The notes under the pieces: model-generated
Told to the model about the DNA's origin: nothing
The model's database searches: none
The model's input: the letters and a program-made list of their open reading frames with translations, nothing else
Translations under genes and position numbers: made by a program
Source of the DNA: CAVVFX01 sp963747535
Lineage (GTDB): Bacteria > Acidobacteriota > Terriglobia > Bryobacterales > Bryobacteraceae
DNA length: 64,000 bases
Reading direction: 5' to 3'
Assembly (NCBI GenBank): GCA_963747535.1
Contig: CAVVFX010000022.1
Span: 1-64,000 of the forward strand
Shown: one piece after another, positions 28,338-37,722 of the stretch
Position numbering within the stretch: position 1 is the stretch's first letter
How the letters are laid out: each line of letters begins with the position of its first letter

Positions 28338-31316
28338 ATGAAGCTGCAATTCGACGCGAACCAGACCTACCAGCTCGACGCGATCGCGGCGCTCACCGAT
28401 TTGTTCGAGGGCCAGCCGCAAGGCGCGCCGGAATATTCCGTCATTCAGATGGGCGACTGGGGCGGGATGTTCGCCGGACAGGAACAGACCGAGCTTGGCA
28501 TCGGCAATCAGGTGCTCCTCTCGCCGGACAAGCTGCTGGCCAATGTCCGCGTCGTGCAGGCCAGGAACGACATTGATATACCCGATCCGTCCGTTCCTCT
28601 GGCGGCGTGGGATCTCTTTGATGCTGCCGCCAACGCAGCCCGGACGTGCCCGCATTTTTCGGTGGAGATGGAGACGGGCACCGGTAAGACTTACGTTTAT
28701 CTGCGCACAATCTTCGAACTATCGCGGCGATTCGGCTTCCAGAAATTCATCATCGTGGTCCCCAGTGTCGCCATCCGCGAAGGTGTGCTGAAGAATATCG
28801 AGATCACCGCCGAGCATTTCCGGGCGCTTTACAACAACCTTCCTTTCGAGCACTTCGTCTATGACGCGAAGAAGGTCAATCGGCTGCGGCAATTTGCGGT
28901 CAGCAATACGCTCCAGATCCTCATCATCAACATCGACGCCTTCCGCAAGAATTTCACCGGCACGGAGGAGGAGCAGAAGAGCAACGTCATATATAAGGAG
29001 AGCGACAAGCTCTCGGGCCGTCAGCCGATCGAGTTCGTCCAGGCGGCACGCCCAATCGTGATCATCGACGAGCCGCAGAGTGTCGATTCAACGGAAAGGG
29101 CGCAGGAAGCCATCCGGGCACTCAATCCGCTATGCACGCTCCGCTATTCCGCCACCCACCGGAATCCGTACAACCTCGTCTACCGCCTCGATCCGGTCCG
29201 CGCCTTCGAACTGCGTCTCGTCAAGCAGATCGTCGTTGCCAACGCCGCCGCCGATGCCGGCGCCAACAATGCCTTCGTCCGGGTCGAACAGATCGACTAT
29301 AAGAAGGGCATCAAGGCCAAGCTTCGGATTCACATGCAGACGCCGGAAGGTCCGAAGGAGAAGTCATTCACTGTGAAGAACGGCGCGGATCTGTACCAGC
29401 TTTCGGGCGAGCGCGCTTCGTACGAGAACGGCTACGTCATCGCGGAAATTAACGCCGAGCCCGCCAACGAATATATAAGGTTCAACAATGGCCGCGTTCT
29501 TCGTCTCGGGGAGGAATCCGGCGGCATGCGCGACGATTTGTGGCGGGCGCAGATCAGGCTCACCGTCAAGAAGCACCTGGAAAAGGAGCTTCAACTCCGC
29601 CAGCGCGGTATTAAGGTCTTGAGTCTGTTCTTTATCGATCGTGTGGCGAATTATCGGGATTACGATGCTGCCGGGCAGCCGGTGAAGGGCAAGTTCGCCG
29701 AGGACTTCGAGGCGGCCCTCGCCGAGTCCGCCAAGGACCCGCGCTACGCGCCGCTCAACTGGCTCAAGCTTCCGTTCGACAGCTTACATAACGGCTATTT
29801 CGCCAGCGACAAAAAAGGGGTCCTCAAAGATACGCGCGGGGACACCCAGGCAGACGATGAGGTTTACAACCTTATTATGAAGGAGAAGGAGCGGCTGCTC
29901 TCAGAGGACGAGCCGCTGCGCTTCATCTTCAGCCACTCCGCGCTTCGCGAAGGCTGGGATAATCCGAACGTCTTTCAGATTTGCACCCTTAACGAAACGC
30001 GTAGCGCCATGAAAAAGCGCCAGGAAATCGGGCGCGGGCTACGCCTGCCCGTCGATCAAAGCGGCAAGCGCGTCTTCGACGCGTCGGTGAACAAGCTGCT
30101 CGTGATGGCGAATGAAAGCTATGAGGATTTCGCTCGCGCTCTCCAGAACGAATATGAAGAAGATTGCGGTGTCACCTTCGGCAAGGTGCCGCTGACCGCA
30201 ATCGCCCGGATTGCGCGGGTCGTGGATGGGGAGGAGCAGCCGATCGGGCGGGAGGCCGCCGAACGCATCCGTGCGGCCCTGGTCCAGCAAAAAATGCTCA
30301 ATACCGACGGACGTATCCAGCCCGCATTCGATCCGAAAAAGCCGGGCTTCAAGATCGATCTGCCGGAAGGAGAGGGGGATCTCGCACCCTCGGTCATCGA
30401 TCTGCTGGCGTCGTACCAGATCGAGCGCCATATCCGAAAAGACCAGGATGAGGGACCGAATCGGCTCAAGAAGGAAGTGCAACTGAGCCCGGAATTCAAG
30501 GCGCTCTGGGATCGGATTAACCCGAAGACGATGTACCGCGTGGAGTTCGAGACCGAGACGCTGGTTCGCCGAGGGGTCGATGCTATCAAGCGGATGGAGA
30601 CCATCGAAGCGCCGAAGATCCGGGTCAGCATTGGCCAGCTTGACGTAAAGCGCGGCGGGATCGCGGCGACCGCTATGAGTGTCGCAGAGGAACGGGTCGC
30701 GGCGGGCTCCTATCCTGCACCGGATGTCTTGGCGTACTTGCAGAACGAGACGGAACTGACGCGCTCGACCTTGGTGCGCATCCTGAAAGAATCCGGCCGT
30801 CTCGGCGAATTCTTCACCGATCCACAGCGATTTATGGACGCGGTCGCGAACATCCTGAAATATGAACTCCACCGCCTCCTCGTGGACGGCATCAAATACG
30901 AGCGTATCGGCGGAGGCGGGCCTGAAGCCGAATGGGAAATGATGCTCTTTAAGAATGAAGAGCTCATCAGCTATCTCACGGCGCTGCAAGTGCAGCACTC
31001 GCTTTACGAGTACGTCGTCTACGACTCCGAAATTGAGCGGGAGTTTGCCCGCAAGCTCGATCAGCGCGAAGATATCAAGCTTTTCGTGAAGCTCCCCGGC
31101 TGGTTCGAGGTCGATACGCCGGTCGGCAAATACAACCCGGACTGGGCCATTCTGAAGCAGAACGGTCAGGCGATGTACCTCGTGCGGGAGACCAAGGGCA
31201 CAAGGGATTTTCTCAAGCTGCGGACCAGCGAGGCCGACAAGGTTCGCTGTGGGCAACGCCACTTCGAAGCCATCGGCGTGCCGTTCGCCGTGGCGGTGAC
31301 GGCAGACGAGGTGTAG
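28338..31316 (+). CDS. res: Type III restriction enzyme (Res)
   Basis: A protein of 992 residues from ATG 28338; MKLQFDANQTYQLDAIAALT is the usual Res N-terminus, and the GTG at 28323 is less likely. Helicase motifs are FSVEMETGTGKTYVYLRT (Walker A), IVIIDEPQSVD (DExx), SATHRNPYNLVY and later REGWDNPNVFQICTLN and EIGRGLRLPVDQ (motif VI). The C-terminal nuclease shows YNPDWAIL and YLVRETKG, matching PD-(D/E)XK. It would translocate and cut DNA with unmethylated recognition sites together with Mod. Intact and full length. Confidence 0.93.
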   Translation: MKLQFDANQTYQLDAIAALTDLFEGQPQGAPEYSVIQMGDWGGMFAGQEQTELGIGNQVLLSPDKLLANVRVVQARNDIDIPDPSVPLAAWDLFDAAANAARTCPHFSVEMETGTGKTYVYLRTIFELSRRFGFQKFIIVVPSVAIREGVLKNIEITAEHFRALYNNLPFEHFVYDAKKVNRLRQFAVSNTLQILIINIDAFRKNFTGTEEEQKSNVIYKESDKLSGRQPIEFVQAARPIVIIDEPQSVDSTERAQEAIRALNPLCTLRYSATHRNPYNLVYRLDPVRAFELRLVKQIVVANAAADAGANNAFVRVEQIDYKKGIKAKLRIHMQTPEGPKEKSFTVKNGADLYQLSGERASYENGYVIAEINAEPANEYIRFNNGRVLRLGEESGGMRDDLWRAQIRLTVKKHLEKELQLRQRGIKVLSLFFIDRVANYRDYDAAGQPVKGKFAEDFEAALAESAKDPRYAPLNWLKLPFDSLHNGYFASDKKGVLKDTRGDTQADDEVYNLIMKEKERLLSEDEPLRFIFSHSALREGWDNPNVFQICTLNETRSAMKKRQEIGRGLRLPVDQSGKRVFDASVNKLLVMANESYEDFARALQNEYEEDCGVTFGKVPLTAIARIARVVDGEEQPIGREAAERIRAALVQQKMLNTDGRIQPAFDPKKPGFKIDLPEGEGDLAPSVIDLLASYQIERHIRKDQDEGPNRLKKEVQLSPEFKALWDRINPKTMYRVEFETETLVRRGVDAIKRMETIEAPKIRVSIGQLDVKRGGIAATAMSVAEERVAAGSYPAPDVLAYLQNETELTRSTLVRILKESGRLGEFFTDPQRFMDAVANILKYELHRLLVDGIKYERIGGGGPEAEWEMMLFKNEELISYLTALQVQHSLYEYVVYDSEIEREFARKLDQREDIKLFVKLPGWFEVDTPVGKYNPDWAILKQNGQAMYLVRETKGTRDFLKLRTSEADKVRCGQRHFEAIGVPFAVAVTADEV

Positions 31317-31337
31317 GAAGTAGACGACGATTGTTGT

Positions 31338-33368
31338 TCACGCGAGATCTCGCGCGTACAGCGTGCGCTGGCGATCACTTTCCTCTTGCTGATTGAGGAG
31401 GTAAGAAATGAGATCGTTCAACACGATTACGCTGAATGCGGGCAAGCCAGAGACGGCGTGCGAGAAATGATGCGTGATTCCGTGAAACTGGCGGTGGTGC
31501 AAATTCTCGTTATCAAGGTAGGACAGGATCTCAAAGTGGGCACTCCATTTCTCACCAAGTGTCCAGCAGACCGCCAATTTGATCTCATCGGCCTTCTTTG
31601 TTCCGTTGTCGAGTTCCTCGATCAGTGCGTCCAGCACATATTTGTATTCGAGCACCGCCACCGGGGACTCCAGGGTATTATCCACACCCGCGAATTGTTG
31701 CGGATCAACACCCAAAGGATTCAGGTCGGATCGAATGAATAGATCGAATGGTGGTTCCATCCTAAAACGGAACAATCCATCGTACTGATTGAACTGGCTA
31801 GACGAGAGCAGTTGTATTCCGCGGATCACACCTGCCGCTAGCATCTGGTTGAAGAGCGCCACCACATCCTGCTCAACTACGGGCGCCGACCGGATGGGCA
31901 GCTCGTATTGGGGCGCAAACAGGCCCCTGCCTTTGATCGTGAGTGGGAACTTCAGCTCATGTTGCCGCTGCTCTTCAATCCACTGATTGAGTTTCATCTG
32001 CTGCATGAGCGCGGGCGCGCCGGTGTTTTTTCGGAGGAGCCGGTCAAAGAACTTTCGAAACGCTGTGACCGCCGCGCGGGAAAGCGTCTCGGCTACGCCC
32101 GTGTGCTCCGGCTGGAATCCCTTGCGACCGAGATCTGGTTCAGCGTTCTGAAAATGAACGATCACGTGAGTGATCTGCTGGAATCCGATGTTGTTGGTCA
32201 GCGGTATAGGGATCGGATTACCTTGAGGCATATGCTTTGTGGCCTGTTGGAGCCCGCCGCGCAATATTCGGGTGCCCCTTCGGAGCTTCAGCACGTTGTC
32301 GTTGTAGTCGTCCCAAAGATCGGTTGTATAGCACATGAAGACATAGATTCGCGGATCGAGAGTGTGCATTAGCTCTTTTTCGTGATCGTCCCAGACCGGA
32401 TTCAGCGGGGACGTGCCGGCAAGGACCTCCGCCCCTGTCCACTCACCCCAGATTCCGTTGAGATTCGTGAACCGAGGAGGAATCTTGGCTAGGTCTTGGT
32501 TCTTCGCCGCACGCGCAGCTTGGTCTTTCAAGAACTCCCGCAGATCGGCTGTTTTCCCAAGGACCTCATGAGGGTACAAATATCGAGGGGCTCCAAGCTC
32601 CGCCGTCGTCTTTTCGCCGTTGTCGGAGATGACATCCACGACAATCTTGACGGATGGAGGAGTATCGCCGCCCAGATAGACACCGCCAAGCGGAGTGTGA
32701 GCGCGCAGAAGACAGAGCCACTGGTCAGCGTTTTTCGCTATGAAATATTGGAGACTCTTCGGTCGGATGTTGTCTCCCGTCAGCTTTAGCGTGATAGAAG
32801 TTCCTCGGTCGAATGCTGCAAGGGCAGGTATCGGCTTTGTTGCTGGCTCAACCGTGGGACGCGGGATGATGCCTTTGGTGTCGTCGAGCCACGTGCGGCC
32901 ATCCCTCAGGACACCAGCGTAAGTCGTCGTGGGAGTCGGTTTAGTCGCGAGTTCAAGGTGGTTGAATCCGAAGGCCAGGTAGGTAGCGCCCACGCCTTTG
33001 CTGCCCCTTGTGCCTGGGCCGTCCTTAAAAGAGAAGTTAGGCTTCAGGAACCGCTTGAACTGTGCCAGGCTCATGGAGCAACCGTTGTCGGTGACTGAGA
33101 CGGAATTGTCTTGGATATCGATCGTGATACTGATCGTGGGCTTGTAACCGGTCACGTTTTCGGTGGAGCGCTTCTCGACAGCGTCGAGCGCATTCTGCGC
33201 CATTTCCGAAAAGAGATCGTAGTATCCTGTGTAGCTCTTAAGGATGTTGCGGATTTCGCGTTTTTGCGCAGCCGCAAACATGTCAACGTCGTCATCGGTA
33301 GGCGCCAGCGGGTCCCACGCATCGAGGACGTTGTGGAAGGATTTTGGATCAACGAGCGAATCAGACAT
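31338..33368 (-). CDS. GHKL-fold ATPase (HSP90/MORC-like)
   Basis: A 676-residue protein. The ATP-binding boxes are the N box EMAQNALDAVE (about residue 55), the G1 box VTDNGCSMS (about 94) and the G2 box GTRGSKGVGATYLAFGF (about 117), as in GHKL ATPases such as MutL, HSP90 and MORC. The rest, including VWDDHEKELMHTLDPRIYVF and a C-terminal beta-rich half, has no named domain. It ends 21 bases from res, convergent. Many defence systems carry GHKL ATPases; here the partner is not obvious, so a standalone defence protein is possible. ATG start; about 390 bases of non-coding DNA lie upstream. Confidence 0.75.
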   Translation of the reverse strand: MSDSLVDPKSFHNVLDAWDPLAPTDDDVDMFAAAQKREIRNILKSYTGYYDLFSEMAQNALDAVEKRSTENVTGYKPTISITIDIQDNSVSVTDNGCSMSLAQFKRFLKPNFSFKDGPGTRGSKGVGATYLAFGFNHLELATKPTPTTTYAGVLRDGRTWLDDTKGIIPRPTVEPATKPIPALAAFDRGTSITLKLTGDNIRPKSLQYFIAKNADQWLCLLRAHTPLGGVYLGGDTPPSVKIVVDVISDNGEKTTAELGAPRYLYPHEVLGKTADLREFLKDQAARAAKNQDLAKIPPRFTNLNGIWGEWTGAEVLAGTSPLNPVWDDHEKELMHTLDPRIYVFMCYTTDLWDDYNDNVLKLRRGTRILRGGLQQATKHMPQGNPIPIPLTNNIGFQQITHVIVHFQNAEPDLGRKGFQPEHTGVAETLSRAAVTAFRKFFDRLLRKNTGAPALMQQMKLNQWIEEQRQHELKFPLTIKGRGLFAPQYELPIRSAPVVEQDVVALFNQMLAAGVIRGIQLLSSSQFNQYDGLFRFRMEPPFDLFIRSDLNPLGVDPQQFAGVDNTLESPVAVLEYKYVLDALIEELDNGTKKADEIKLAVCWTLGEKWSAHFEILSYLDNENLHHRQFHGITHHFSHAVSGLPAFSVIVLNDLISYLLNQQEESDRQRTLYARDLA

Positions 33369-33560
33369 AGGCGTTATCTGTTTTCTGTTCAGCCGGTCTC
33401 GCGGCGCTTCGTGCCCACGACCTTGAGGAAAATTGTCCCGATCCAGACGGAGATTTCAATTCTACAGCACCCAGCGATGCCTCGCACCAAACCGGGCTGT
33501 GGGTCGGCGGCGTCAGCTCTTACGCTCCGGGCTTGCATTGTCGGGCGCGAGTTGTCTCCG

Positions 33561-33624
33561 CGTTTATGGCAGACCCTTGACCACGAGGACGGCCGCACAC
33601 GCTGGCTGGCGTGGGAAAAGTGGG
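33561..33624. repeat. Left 64-bp direct repeat flanking the DUF5131-TcmP-PIN cassette
   Basis: This 64-base sequence recurs at 36634-36697 with 54 of 64 matches and no gaps, in the same orientation. It contains CAGACCCTTGA and GCACACGCTGG, which are identical in both. Homology continues weakly upstream (GGGCGCG and TGTCT). It lies in the 386-base gap between the GHKL ATPase and the cassette, which shows no gene of its own. Confidence 0.8.
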
Positions 33625-33754
33625 ATACCGGTGAAACTTCTGCTCGCGGTTGGGGCGTGAGAAGAGGTTTTCGCCGCCGCTGCGGTACGATTTAAGAACA
33701 GTTGCAACCAGTCAGGTCGAAACAAAACATGCAAGAATTGTTGTAGATGCTGCC

Positions 33755-34606
33755 ATGAGCGAACATTCAAAAATCGAGTGGACGGAAGCGACATGGAACC
33801 CGGTCCGCGGCTGCACCAAGATCAGCCCCGGATGCAAGCACTGCTACGCCGAAACCTTCGCGGAGCGATTCCGGGGCGTCCCAGAGCATCCCTATGGCGA
33901 CGGCTTCGACCCGCGACTCATCCCGGATAAACTTCTCGAACCCCTCCGTTGGGGGTCGGCGCGAACCGTGTTCGTCAATAGCATGAGCGATCTCTTCCAA
34001 GACCCCGTTCCCGACGAGTACGTTGAGGCCGTGACGACGGTCATGCTGCGTGCAAACTGGCACACGTACCAAGTCCTCACTAAACGAGCAGAGCGCCTAA
34101 AGGTGCTCCTTGCCACAAAGCTTCACGGGGGCGCGACGGCGCGGCACATCTGGTGGGGCGTGAGCGTCGAGGATCGGAAGTACGGACTGCCTCGCATCGA
34201 CCACCTCCGCGAGGCCCCTGCCCACACGCGCTTCCTGTCGGTCGAGCCGCTCCTTGAAGACCTCGGGCGCATCGACCTCACAGGAATCCGCTGGGTCATC
34301 GTCGGTGGAGAAAGCGGACCGGGTGCGCGACCCCTGCGCAAGGAATGGGTGGAGTCAATCAAGGACCAGTGCGCTGACGCGGGCGTCGATTTCTTCTTCA
34401 AGCAATGGGGCGGCGTTCAGAAGGGCAAGTTTGGGCGAACGCTCAACGGACGCACCTACGACAAGATGCCGCCGAGAGCAGCGCAGCCCATCCCGACGCG
34501 CGCCGAGCGTGCCGCCATTACGGCCGCACTCGAAGGCCTTACGTCCGACTGGTCCAGCACGCCGCTGGTCCGCCTGGAACCACGACGGCGAGCCAGCGTC
34601 GCCTAA
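33755..34606 (+). CDS. DUF5131 (phage Gp37/Gp68-type) three-Cys protein
   Basis: A protein of 283 residues from ATG 33755. It opens SKIEWTEATWNPVRGCTKIS and continues PGCKHCYAETFAERF: three Cys spaced C-x6-C-x2-C, the three-Cys motif of the Gp37/Gp68 family, similar to an iron-sulfur radical-SAM cluster site. Later conserved blocks are FVNSMSDLFQD, TKRAERL, WWGVSVEDRKY, FLSVEPLLEDLG and VIVGGESGPGARP. The partner TcmP follows. The reaction is not known; the Cys pattern suggests a metal cluster. Confidence 0.88.
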   Translation: MSEHSKIEWTEATWNPVRGCTKISPGCKHCYAETFAERFRGVPEHPYGDGFDPRLIPDKLLEPLRWGSARTVFVNSMSDLFQDPVPDEYVEAVTTVMLRANWHTYQVLTKRAERLKVLLATKLHGGATARHIWWGVSVEDRKYGLPRIDHLREAPAHTRFLSVEPLLEDLGRIDLTGIRWVIVGGESGPGARPLRKEWVESIKDQCADAGVDFFFKQWGGVQKGKFGRTLNGRTYDKMPPRAAQPIPTRAERAAITAALEGLTSDWSSTPLVRLEPRRRASVA

Positions 34607-34712
34607 GGAAGGCCTCCACGCCCCACCGGGCCGGAATCGACAATATCGGACGAATTTGCTTCAAGCATTTTTTGCTATCCTTGTAGACACTCCCCCCGGA
34701 CTGGCAAGTAAT

Positions 34713-35819
34713 ATGGCTGATGTCGCATTTTTTGACACGCCCACGGTAGCGTCCGCAAAAAAGCACCGCATCGTGAGCAAGTACGTCGCCGGGTGGGCAA
34801 ACATCGTCCTTCCCAAGGCGAAGGCCCGTGAAGGCAAGATCATGTACGTGGATCTCTTCTGCGGCCCCGGACAATACGAGGACGGTACGCCCTCCATTCC
34901 GTTGCTGATCCTGGAGCACGCAATCGACACGCCAGTACTCTGCGACCATCTCCAGACGGTTTTTAACGACAAGAATAAGGACTATGTCACAGCCCTCGAA
35001 GCCCGGATCGCGCAACTCCCCGGCATCGAACGGCTTCGCCACCAACCCAAATTCCGCAACCGCACCATCGGGCGCGACATCATCCCCAGTATCAAGCGCA
35101 TAAACGTCCCAACGCTCTTTTTCGCCGATCCGTGGGGATACCAGGGCGTAAGCATCGATCTCATCGAGGCTGCGCTAACGCACTGGGGAAGCGACTTCCT
35201 CTTCTTCTTCAACTACAACCGGATCAATATGAACCTCGGCAGCGAAGGGATGAACGAGCCGATCAATGAGTTCTTCAGTGCCGAACGCGCAGCCCAACTT
35301 CGGGCGACCGTCGCACGACTGGGGCCTGCGCAACGCGAACAGGCCATCCTGAAGGCGATGATGGACGCGATCAAAGCACTCGGGGCGCGCGCGGAAAAGT
35401 TCACCTACCGCAGCGAGACGGGAACGCGAACGACTCACCATCTGGTGTGCGTGTCCAAACACCCGCAGGGCATTGCGCTCTTCAAGGAAATCAGCGCCAA
35501 GGAAAGCACGCGCTTCGACGACAACGTCCCCTCACTCGACCACAATCCCGGCACTGATCCCGCTCAAGGGCTTCTCTTCTCGCCGCTCGCGCAACTCGAA
35601 GACGAGCTCGTGAGCGCATTCGCCGGTAAAATCCTCACGACGGACGAGATCTACCACGAACACCACAACGGACGGCCTTACGTCATCAAGAACTACCGCC
35701 AGGCGCTCCTCCACCTCGAAGAAACGGGCGCCGTACAAATCGACCCTCCCCGCGCAACTCGACGACTGCCTGACACTCTCCCAGGTGCGGCGCGCATCAC
35801 TTTCCCGCGCGCAGGGTAG
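34713..35819 (+). CDS. tcmP: Three-Cys-motif partner protein TcmP
   Basis: A protein of 368 residues from ATG 34713. KIMYVDLFCGPGQYEDG resembles a SAM-binding methylase motif I, and PTLFFADPWGYQG a DPxY-like motif IV, so a methyltransferase-like fold is likely. The C-terminal 80 residues (ILTTDEIYHEHHNGRPYV and after) look like a winged helix. TcmP proteins are found next to three-Cys DUF5131 proteins, as here. The stop is 2 bases before the PIN gene, so the pair is co-translated. Substrate unknown. Confidence 0.88.
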   Translation: MADVAFFDTPTVASAKKHRIVSKYVAGWANIVLPKAKAREGKIMYVDLFCGPGQYEDGTPSIPLLILEHAIDTPVLCDHLQTVFNDKNKDYVTALEARIAQLPGIERLRHQPKFRNRTIGRDIIPSIKRINVPTLFFADPWGYQGVSIDLIEAALTHWGSDFLFFFNYNRINMNLGSEGMNEPINEFFSAERAAQLRATVARLGPAQREQAILKAMMDAIKALGARAEKFTYRSETGTRTTHHLVCVSKHPQGIALFKEISAKESTRFDDNVPSLDHNPGTDPAQGLLFSPLAQLEDELVSAFAGKILTTDEIYHEHHNGRPYVIKNYRQALLHLEETGAVQIDPPRATRRLPDTLPGAARITFPRAG

Positions 35820-35821
35820 CG

Positions 35822-36514
35822 ATGTCAGGGCCAAGCTCTTCGTCTACGATATTCCTCGACGCACAGGTTCTCCGCTTCGCCGTCTTCGAGAAACCCGCGA
35901 TGACGAAGCAGACGGTTCGCTGGGGCTGTCTGACGATTACGCAGGATGTTGCCGGAGTCCCGGTTCCATCCCGTACTCGGCGCGAGGACAACGAAGCGTT
36001 GCTCCAATATGAAATCGATTGTATCCCCAAACTTGCCGAACTCACGCGGCAGGGCCGATTCGAGCCTTATATCAACACCGAGGTAGACTTCGAACTTGCA
36101 TGGCTCGACTTAGGAGCGTTGATCAACACCGAGCTCAGCTTCTTTCATGGAATTAGCCTTCGCAAAGTGCCCGATCCCTTTCCCTATGGCCGCATCGTGG
36201 CGTCGTCACACCACACAGTCAAAGAACTCGACGAGCTGCGGCAGCATATATTCGCAACAAATTTCGATGAACGCTTCAACGAAATCAAACAGGCTGCCGG
36301 GGGCAATAAGAATGCCGATGCTTTTCACATTCTGAGCGCGGAGCGAGCCGGTTTGGAGTATTTCGTCACCGTAGACAAGAAGCTGATCAACTCCCTGCGA
36401 CATCAACGGCGTGTTCAGTTGGGCGTGAAAGTGGTCTATCCTTCCGAACTCCTTCACGAGGCGTGCGACTGGCCGCTTAATCCGGCACTTCATCAACCGG
36501 CAAGCGACCGCTAA
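35822..36514 (+). CDS. PIN-domain-like nuclease, third gene of the TcmP cassette
   Basis: A 230-residue protein. TIFLDAQVLRFAV gives the first Asp of a PIN fold. KNADAFHILSAERAGLEYFV and TVDKKLINSL give the later Asp pair, and Glu residues lie between. PIN proteins are metal-dependent RNases, often toxins. It starts 2 bases after tcmP and the right 64-bp repeat follows 120 bases after its stop, so it belongs to the cassette. I do not know this three-gene set as a named system. Confidence 0.75.
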   Translation: MSGPSSSSTIFLDAQVLRFAVFEKPAMTKQTVRWGCLTITQDVAGVPVPSRTRREDNEALLQYEIDCIPKLAELTRQGRFEPYINTEVDFELAWLDLGALINTELSFFHGISLRKVPDPFPYGRIVASSHHTVKELDELRQHIFATNFDERFNEIKQAAGGNKNADAFHILSAERAGLEYFVTVDKKLINSLRHQRRVQLGVKVVYPSELLHEACDWPLNPALHQPASDR

Positions 36515-36633
36515 GCCGGGCTTGTTCGCGTCGGTCTTACTCGCGCCTTTGCATCACCCACCTTTCCCTCATATAAGGACAATGGTTTTCTTCAGCGACC
36601 CCCGCAGCAGTCAAGGGCGCGCTGTCTTTTGCG

Positions 36634-36697
36634 CGTTCATCGCAGACCCTTGATTGCGAGGACGGTCGCACACGCTGGTCGGCGAGGGAAAGGTGGG
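36634..36697. repeat. Right 64-bp direct repeat flanking the DUF5131-TcmP-PIN cassette
   Basis: Same orientation and length as the copy at 33561-33624, with ten substitutions. It lies in the 400-base gap between the PIN gene and luxR (36515-36916), which shows no other gene. The cassette between the repeats is about 3.0 kb. Confidence 0.8.
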
Positions 36698-36916
36698 TTT
36701 CAGGGATCGCAAAAGTGGCCCGGCATCTGCCGGGATCGGCGGACAACGGCGCATGAGGAAGGCTAGCAAAACACCGGCCCAACTATTTGAAATCCCTGTG
36801 TGCAAACCGGATTTTAATGGTCCTGGTTTATAGTGTGCTTTCCACGGTTGTTGATCTGGCGCGATTGTACGGATGGCTCCCATGGCTTCTGCCTGCCCCG
36901 ACCGTCGCGCGCCTCC

Positions 36917-37678
36917 ATGAAAGATTTGGAGCGCTATGTCGAGCGCATCGTAAACTCTCAGACGACACAGGAGGCGTTCGATAACTTCTGCGACGCCATG
37001 CGTCATCATGGCTATGACCGGATCGCTTACAGCCTGGTCAACGATCATCCCTCCCTCAATCTCCCCAGTCAGCATGGTCTGGCAACCAGCTATCCGGAAG
37101 ACTGGATGAAACATTATGCGGCTCGCAAGTTCTCGCTGATCGACCCGGTGACGAGGCAGGTCCTGACCAGCCGCACGCCATTTTTCTGGTCCGATGTAAC
37201 CGCCAAGCTTGATCGGTGCTTGCCTCCACTCCAAATGATGGACCAGGCGGCCGACGCAGGGCTCGGCGACGGGATCGGCATCTCGTTGCGCGGCGAAGGC
37301 CCGGAGCTGGTCGGAGTCGGGATAGCCAGATCGTCATTGCCCACGTCGGAACGGAATAAGCCGCAAGACTACAATTTCCTCGGCGGCGCATATCTCCTCA
37401 GCACCTGCCTGCATGAAACCTACCGCGACCTGACGATCAAGTCCGCCAGAGCTGCATTGAGCACACGCGAGCACGATATTTTATCGTGGGGTGCCGAAGG
37501 CAAGACCGACAAGGAAATCAGCATCATACTGAGTATCAGCACCAGCACCGTTCGGTTTCATTGGCAGAATATATTCAAGAAACTGGCGGCGAACGGCCGC
37601 ACCTACGCGATCACCAAGGCGCTTCGCCAGCAGATCATCACTCCCGTCTCGATCCGCAACCCCTGTCAGAATCGCTAG
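36917..37678 (+). CDS. luxR: LuxR-family quorum-sensing regulator
   Basis: A protein of 253 residues from ATG 36917 (MKDLERYVERI). Residues 15-165 fit the autoinducer-binding domain, with W/Y/D residues in DWMKHYAARKFSLIDPVTRQ and PFFWSD, which contact the acyl-homoserine lactone. Residues 185-245 are the LuxR HTH: LSTREHDILSWGAEGKTDKE, ISIILSISTSTVRFHWQNIF, KKLAANGR. It sits 36 bases upstream of a luxI gene. By analogy with TraR of Ti plasmids it may control transfer or excision of the element, but it could control the adjacent polysaccharide genes instead. Confidence 0.93.
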   Translation: MKDLERYVERIVNSQTTQEAFDNFCDAMRHHGYDRIAYSLVNDHPSLNLPSQHGLATSYPEDWMKHYAARKFSLIDPVTRQVLTSRTPFFWSDVTAKLDRCLPPLQMMDQAADAGLGDGIGISLRGEGPELVGVGIARSSLPTSERNKPQDYNFLGGAYLLSTCLHETYRDLTIKSARAALSTREHDILSWGAEGKTDKEISIILSISTSTVRFHWQNIFKKLAANGRTYAITKALRQQIITPVSIRNPCQNR

Positions 37679-37703
37679 TTTACGGTAGGTAGGGGAGACG
37701 TTT

Positions 37704-37722
37704 TCAATCATTGAATGATTGA
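37704..37722. promoter_or_regulatory. Perfect 19-bp palindrome over the luxI start codon
   Basis: TCAATCATTGAATGATTGA has 9-base arms around a single G and includes the luxI ATG (37715-37717). It could be a LuxR-type operator acting as a repressor site, or an RNA hairpin that hides the start codon. The nearest ribosome site (AGGGGAG, 37691-37697) is 17 bases from the ATG, with the palindrome between. Classical lux boxes lie further upstream. Confidence 0.6.

Noticed and set aside
30039..31262. Long minus-strand frame inside res
   Set aside because: Shadow of the Res coding sequence, which has clear helicase and nuclease motifs.
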